This document shows positions 58,371-64,000 of a stretch of DNA of 64,000 bases, in pieces. The notes under the pieces are model-generated. The model was not told the origin of the DNA. It saw only the letters and a list, made by a program, of their open reading frames with translations, and made no database searches. A program made the translations under genes and the position numbers. Source of the stretch: Moniliella sp. 'wahieum' (lineage: Eukaryota; Basidiomycota; Moniliellomycetes; Moniliellales; Moniliellaceae); assembly GCA_003971905.1 (NCBI GenBank), contig RSEE01000035.1, forward strand, positions 310,001-374,000, written 5' to 3'. Position 1 is the stretch's first letter. Every line of letters begins with the position of its first letter.

Positions 58371-61229
58371 ATGTTTCGGCTTCAATATGCCCTTTTGATT
58401 GATGCCATCAGACGACTGCAGATAAGCGAAGGACGCTCGATGAGGTACATCATCGCGTTTCTTTGGGGAGTAGGCGTAATAAGGCAGCCTCGAGCCAACA
58501 GCTGGCCTATTCTCGAGAACAGTGTTGGCCAACGAGACGTCAACCAGAGCTACCTACTAGAATTCGTATGGCAGGAACGTCGAAGGCAAGTACGACGAAA
58601 AAAGTGTGCAATGTTCAAGTTGGGCTCGGTGCAAACGATTTCAATTATCGCAGACGTTGGCCGAGCGAAAAAAACGGTGTCCCTGTTAAACGTTAACGCT
58701 GGTCCTTCACCCGCTTGCCCGGCGCTGCTGTCCTTCTTCGCAACCACCACATCCGCTGTTATGAACCGTTCCATCACCGCTGCCTGGGCTTCCCAGTCGC
58801 GGGGAAAGAACAAGATCAGCCTCAACACGCCGCTTCCCCCCGAACTTGCAGCTATTCCACCAAAAGGGTCGGCCGCGGCAGCGGCCGCCGGGCAAGACAG
58901 TGCCGAAGCCACAACGCCAGCGCCTGTGCCGGGTTCGCCTGGGCCCAAGCGCAAATCTCGCTCATCCCGGGGCGACGATGGATCTTCTCGCCGTAAGCGC
59001 CGCGCGAAGGATGAAGACGGTTCTTCTAAGCGGAGCATTGCCAACGAACATACGCCTCCCGAGGTGCGCTTCAAGGACTTGGGTGGTATGGGAGATGCGA
59101 TCGCCAAGTGCCTCGAACTTGTTGTCTTCCCTTGATCCAGGCGGACCTGTACTCCTACCTAGGGATTAAATCACCCCGTGGTGTACTTCTTCATGGCCAC
59201 CTGGCTGTGGTAAGACACGTTTGGCTCAAGCCATTGCAGGAGAAGTCAACGTCCCCTTCCTCATGGTCGCCGCACCTGCATGGTGAGCGGGACGTCGGGT
59301 GAGTCGGAAAAGGCGTTGCGTGATCTCTTTGCTGAAGCTATTCGTGTCCGACCATCCATTATCTTTCTTGACGAGATTGACGCCATCACGCCGAAGCGGG
59401 AAACGGCTCAGCGTGAGATGGAACGGCGGATTGTGGCGCAGCTGTTGACATGCATGGACGGTATGTGTTTTGACAATTCAATTAGAGAGTGGATACTGAC
59501 TTGCATGGCAGAGCTCGAGGGTCAACAAGTCATGGTGATTGGTGCCACTAACCGACCTGACTCGCTCGATCCAGCCCTTCGTCGCGGTGGCGGTGTTGAC
59601 CGCGAAATTGCCCTTGGTGTCCCTGATGAAGAAGGGAGGGAAGCCATCCTGCGTGTTCTCTCTACTCAGCTCAAGCTCGATGGCGATGTGGATTTCCGCA
59701 AGCTGGCCAAAGCTACGCCGGGTACGTGGGCGCCGACCTAACGGCACTCACCTCTGCCGCGGGCATCAACGCAATCAAGAGGATCTTTAGCACTCTTGCC
59801 ACGTCCGACCCAGCCTCCAGCCAAGGTCCTTGGCATTCCCCCTCCACCACAGGGTATACCCCCAGTCACGCAGGACAAGCCATCTTTCCCGGACGATGTC
59901 GAAATGATGGACCCTGTTCAGACGGAGTTGCTTCTGGTCCATCCGCACTGCCGGACGCCGCCAGGGAAGGTTCTAGCCTCTCCATCCCTGCCGAAGGCCA
60001 AACGGGGCTTGATCCTGCTGCTGAAGAGGTGCCTGCTATGGAAGAGGTACCACCAGTGGAGCCAGCCGTTGAGGAAGATGAAGATGTGGAGACCAGGACC
60101 AAGAGTCTGTTGGCGGACTTGCCGCCCGAACTAGAACAATCCCCGATTGCTGCATTTTGCGCCGCTGCCGGGTCCATGCCGAGTCCCAATTGGCTAAGCG
60201 TCCATTGTGGGGCTGACTTTATCTCTGCGCTGAAGGAGGTTCAGCCCTCTTCCACGCGTGAAGGGTTTGCCACCGTCCCTGGTGTGACGTGGACGATGTG
60301 GGCGCACTCAAGGAAACGCGCGAGGAATTGGATATGGCGATTGTCAAGCCATCCGGCACCGGGAGCTTTTTACCAAGGTGTTGGGCGACACTTATCTGGT
60401 GTGTTGCTATGGGGTCCACCTGGGTGCGGTAAGACGCTTTTGGCCAAAGCCGTTGCTTCGGCCTCGCGCGCCAACTTCATCTCGGTCAAAGGGCCTGAAC
60501 TTCTCAACAAGTACGTGGGCGAGTCCGAGCGTGCGTGCGGCAGGTATTTGCTCGCGCACGTGCCAGTGCGCCCTGTGTCATCTTCTTTGATGAGTTGGAC
60601 GCGCTCGTACCTCGCCGGGACGATGCGCTGAGCGAATCGAGTGCCCGGGTGGTCAACACGCTTCTTACTGAACTGGATGGTTTGGAGAGCCGCGGACAGA
60701 CCTACGTGGTCGCTGCCACCAACCGCCCCCGACATTGTGGACCCAGCCATGTGCCGCCCTGGTCGCCTGGATCGGCTGCTCTACATTGATCTTCCCTCGG
60801 CCGCGGACAGGGAGGACATTTTGCGTGCTCTCACGCGGCAACGTCCCTTGGGCCCTGATGTGAACCTCCACTTGGTCGCACAGGACCCGCGCGCGAATGG
60901 TCTCAGTGGCGCCGACTGTGCCGCGCTTGTACGGCAGGCTGCGGTGATGGCTGCAGGACGCGCTGGCCTGGGCGACGACCACAACCCGCCTCCTGCAGGA
61001 ACCACGGAGGTGATGGAAATGTGCTGGACGATGGAGCGCCCCATCCGGTTCCGGTCTCCCAAGAGCCAGACGTGTTCATTACTCAGATTCACTTTGAGGC
61101 TGCGTTGGACAAGATCCAGCCCTCGTCACACCGCAGCAGCGCAAGCGCTATGAAGCCCTGCGTGCCCGCCTGGCAGGGGGGACGCTCAAGGAGCCCAAGA
61201 CGACGAACACGGGCGTGGCGGAGGCGTGA
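58371..61229 (+). CDS. RIX7: nuclear AAA-ATPase Rix7/NVL (60S biogenesis)
   Basis: Double-ring AAA-ATPase that extracts factors such as Nsa1 from pre-60S particles. N-terminal region uncertain (ATG 58371 or 58761). A basic linker ([23 protein letters not shown]) suits a nuclear protein. D1: [13 protein letters not shown]; a Walker A (GPPGCGKT-like) disturbed by a lost C at about 59195; Walker [16 protein letters not shown] (59360); intron 59461-59511; [19 protein letters not shown]. An acidic linker follows ([11 protein letters not shown]). D2: Walker [19 protein letters not shown] (60406), [14 protein letters not shown], Walker [17 protein letters not shown] (60580), VVAATNRP and [14 protein letters not shown]. 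End [18 protein letters not shown] to 61229. Roughly eight indel-type breaks. The two-ring layout and linker favour Rix7 over Cdc48. Confidence 0.9.
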
Positions 61230-61598
61230 GGATCGGCATCTGTCTGCTTCGTCCTGCGGGAGGGCTCCGACAGGCAAAGTATGGCGCACCCCAGTCACAC
61301 CACCCTTGTGTGCGCGAATAGTTAGTTGCTGGAAGCAGTTGTGGTGTAAATTTAGGATTGTAGCCTCTGTAACAGATCACGTGTTTGCCCTGGCGGCCAG
61401 CCCAGCCCACATGCAACCCCAGCCGCAAGGATGGTCGATGGCCTGTGCACATGGTCTAACGGCAGGCACTGCAGCGCAGTGCCGCTACTGGATGGCTGAG
61501 CTCAGCGAGCGCTCTGCGCCGCAACAGCGCCCGTGCTGGAACGATGACGTCAGGGGCGCACTCGCAAGCCATGGCCTTGGCACCCGAGGCCAGGTGAC
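61230..61598. other. spacer
   Basis: 370 bp between RIX7 and the next small plus-strand gene. Contains GGTGACATGTGGCAC-like words near 61590 (TGTCACATG motif variant). No other feature. Confidence 0.35.
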
Positions 61599-62006
61599 AT
61601 GTGGCACTGCTCTTGGACTTTCGAGTGCACTGCTCTCCCACCACCACCACCCATCTTTCCATCTTTGCAGCAAGCTCCGCTGCAACTGTGTCTCTCCACG
61701 ACGCGCACCTTCCTCCGCCTCCCCACCGCGGCGCTCGTTGCCGTTATCTTCCTGGCTCTCGCCTCCCCCGTGCACAGCATGTCGGCCCCTGACTCCCAAG
61801 CGCCGCAGAAGCGAGCTGATGTGGACCGCATCCGCCATGAGATTGCGCATCTCAAGGGCAAGTACCACCAGAACGCAGAGAACTACAAACGCAACACGGG
61901 CCATGAACTGGGCCATCCTGCGCCCTCCGATGACAAGGAGCAGAAGATCGATTTTGGCAAGCCCGCGGCCGCTGACAAGCCGACGGACAAGGACAAGGAC
62001 GCTTGA
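61599..62006 (+). CDS. small protein with N-terminal hydrophobic segment
   Basis: A 135-codon frame from ATG 61599. A hydrophobic stretch, AALVAVIFLALASPVHS, precedes a hydrophilic, Lys/Asp-rich part (RADVDRIRHEIAHLKGKYHQ, then DKPTDKDKDA). Either a signal peptide or a single TM helix with a short helical tail; Met within PVHSMSAP (61779) is an alternative start lacking it. Codon composition and the coherent C-terminus suggest a real gene, but I recognise no family. Confidence 0.55.
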   Translation: MWHCSWTFECTALPPPPPIFPSLQQAPLQLCLSTTRTFLRLPTAALVAVIFLALASPVHSMSAPDSQAPQKRADVDRIRHEIAHLKGKYHQNAENYKRNTGHELGHPAPSDDKEQKIDFGKPAAADKPTDKDKDA

Positions 62007-62488
62007 AAGCCAATGTGCCCCACACGTTCCTCCGCTGCATCATTTTTCTCCCTGTCGCTACATTCTTGCCTCGCTTAGGAACTGTTGAACGTTGAACACG
62101 GGTTAGTGTTTTGAAACGGACTTCCAGCTGTTCCTTCTTTCCTACAATCAATACTACAGACTTTCCCTCGGTCACGTCACGAGATTGGGCAAACAACATC
62201 ATCGGAAGATCGAGCCAAGTAGACAACAGCCACAGGGTGATGGCGTACACAGCTCGTACACAGGACTGCAGGGCAAAAGCGTGCTGAGCGCTGAAGGGAG
62301 ACAGAGAGACCGGCCCACCGCTGTAGCGGACGCACACGAGAAAGAGAAAGCGAAACGAAACGAAACTTAGTAGAGACAGGAAGGACAAGAAAATGAGCTA
62401 ACGTCAAGAGAGAAGAGGCGGGGCAGAAACAGAAAACGGAGGGCCGATCGGACACCACCCGCGGACGATAGACACTGCTGGCAGCACG
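62007..62488. other. convergent 3' spacer
   Basis: 480 bp between two converging genes. CGAAACGAAACGAAAC at 62352-62367 is a short repeat. No gene seen. Confidence 0.4.
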
Positions 62489-63975
62489 TTACTGAGCCGA
62501 GACGAGAGGCTTAGTATCAACCATCGGCACTGCCTTTTTCTTCTTGGACTTGAGCGGAGAGAGGGTGTGTGAGCAGCCTTGCTCTCAGGCTCTTCCGCCT
62601 TTATGTCAAAAGAGATGCCGGGGGGCAAGCCTCTCGCTTGCAGCTGCTGAATCGTCGGATTGGTCGCTGCCATCTGGGCTGCAACGGACAGGCCAGCCTC
62701 GTAGGCTTTGGTCGCAGCGGCGGCCGGGTTTAGGCCTTGGGACATGGCTTCATCATAGGTCTTGCGAGCCTCGTCATACCGCGCCTTGTCCTGCTCGGCC
62801 TTCATAATGAAGGGCTTCTTTTCCTCCTCGGGAAGTTCGCGCCATTTGAGCGCGGCAAGAACACTCTGCTTGGTCATTTCTTCAGCTTCACCAAAGACTG
62901 ACTTCTTCATCTCAGGAGATGCGCGGATGGCACGCAAAACAAAAAGTATGCGGACATAGGCTTCTTGGGAGCGTGGGGGTCCTTGAGATTCGACTTGCGA
63001 CTCTTGCCTGCCTTCCGTTGCTGCGTACGGTACGCGTTCTCCAGCTTAATGTCTTCCGGTGAAAGAGACTCCTTCCAACTGATCATGTCCTTCTCCCATT
63101 GGGCCTTGAGACGCAAGCTCTCCTGTTGATACTTGGCCTTTTTCGAAGCAGGCAACGCATTGTACTTTTCCCCAGCGGCCTTGGAGGCGTGCGCCACATT
63201 CATTCGCTCTCCAGGGTTGGCTTGACGAAGTGTGGCTAGCTCTTCGTTGAAGAAAAGCTGCCACGCCGAGGGGGCCTGTTTCGGCTGCTTAAGACGTGCA
63301 CGGAGAATCTTCTTGGGGGCCTCGGCAATCTTCTGTGAGGAGAAAAATAAAGGTTAGAATTTTCGACGTGGACCAAAGCGAATGGGACAGAGAAAACGAA
63401 AACGAAAACGAAGGGGTGCGCACCTCGGCTTTGGGTTTGGCCGCCTTGTTCACGGCGTGGGAAGCAGCGGAGACCATGTCGGTATAGGCGGCAGGGTTGT
63501 TCTGGGCACCCTGCGCGTTGTTGGCGAAGTAATGGGACTGGTAGGGCATGTAGTGCTGCATATTATTGGCCGCAGCGGCAGCCTGAGCGGCCCCAGCTGT
63601 GTTCTCGCCTTGAGCCGAATGGGCTTCGCCTCCCATGATTGCCGGGTTGACCATTGAGGTCTGGAAACCGCCGTAGACATTGGGGTTGTACCCGTAGCCA
63701 TATCCCTGCGGCAGGTTGTAGCCATAGACAGGGTGGTGATCTGTGTGAGAGGGAAGAGGAGAAAAGTGAGGTCAGGGAAGAGTGGAGGCGAGAGGGTTGG
63801 CCTTGACCAGCGCCTCCCCTACGCGTAACGCCAGGGCGGGGGGCGCTGAGTCAAACAGGACGTACTGGCGGAGGCGTACGCGTGCTCGCCACCCTGAGGC
63901 ATCTGGTGGGCCTGGGGGTGGGTGCCAAACTGGCTGGTGCATGTACGCGGCGTGTGCACTGGCCTGGCCTTCCAT
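62489..63975 (-). CDS. two-HMG-box DNA-binding protein
   Basis: Bends and packs DNA as a nuclear or mitochondrial architectural factor. ATG 63975 (MEGQASAHAAYMHQPVW). Introns 63741-63865 and 63333-63422. Exon 2 is Ala/Gln/Asn/Tyr-rich (YGYNLPQGYGYGYNPN). Exon 3 has HMG box 1 at 63290-63070 (APSAWQLFFNEELATLRQ, NALPASKKAKYQQES) and canonical box 2 at 62985-62780 (DPHAPKKPMSAYFLFL, LKWRELPEEEKKPF, KARYDEARKTYDEAM), then AAAATKAYEAGLSV and a basic tail (SPLKSKKKKAVPMVD) ending at 62489. Single-base losses near 62945 and 62545 and one in exon 1. Tandem boxes with a low-complexity N-terminus recall Ixr1 more than mitochondrial Abf2, as no clear targeting peptide is seen. Upstream exons may lie beyond the edge. 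Confidence 0.85.
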
Positions 63976-64000
63976 CGCGTCGGCACAGATGGTGGAGAGA

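Overview
The window looks like nuclear DNA of a GC-rich basidiomycete fungus. The evidence is short introns (about 50-125 nt, GT..AG, several with a CTAAC/CTGAC-like branch site), fungal versions of hexokinase, Gea-type Arf-GEF, Spt7, Trm5, Vps20 and Rix7, and a Crypton-type tyrosine recombinase with a GCR1-like tail. I cannot place it below phylum from sequence alone.

Most conserved genes are interrupted by single-base frame changes, even the essential ribosomal protein gene RPS11 and hexokinase. Where family conservation allows a check, they usually look like one base lost from a short run. I read these as uncorrected sequencing or assembly indels rather than gene decay, so coordinates below are spans and reading frames inside them change.

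Layout. 1-1757: 5' part of a Ser/Pro-rich protein (minus). 1.8-9.1 kb: gene-poor, with a 5'-truncated LINE (about 3.2-5.1 kb) and one copy of a dispersed repeat (6.6-6.9 kb). 9.1-11.5 kb: secreted multicopper oxidase (plus). 12.3-13.1 kb: ESCRT-III Vps20/CHMP6 (plus). 13.8-21.9 kb: a giant disordered protein ending in RA and PH domains (minus). 24.2-25.8 kb: unrecognised spliced gene. 27.6-30.2 kb: AAAP-like membrane transporter (minus). 31-36.6 kb: Gea/GBF1 Arf-GEF (minus). 36.9-40.8 kb: dispersed repeat and Crypton (plus). 41.9-43.3 kb: hexokinase (plus). 44.4-46.2 kb: TRM5 (minus). 46.4 kb: intron-containing tRNA-Gln(TTG). 47-49.5 kb: single-pass membrane protein with a candidate Atg8-binding motif (plus). 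49.6-52.3 kb: SAGA subunit Spt7 (minus). 53.2-55.7 kb: nested transposon debris (direct repeats, second LINE copy, solo LTR with intact 5-bp target duplication). 56.4-57.8 kb: divergent RPS12/RPS11 pair. 58.4-61.2 kb: Rix7/NVL AAA-ATPase. 61.6-62.0 kb: small membrane or secreted protein. 62.5-64 kb: two-HMG-box protein.

There is no obvious cluster logic. It is ordinary housekeeping gene space (ribosome production and assembly, Golgi/ESCRT trafficking, SAGA, tRNA modification, glycolysis) broken by transposon islands at 2-9, 37-41 and 53-56 kb. The more original content is the complete-looking Crypton, the candidate selective-autophagy receptor at 47-49.5 kb, and the giant RA-PH protein with 11-residue tandem repeats.
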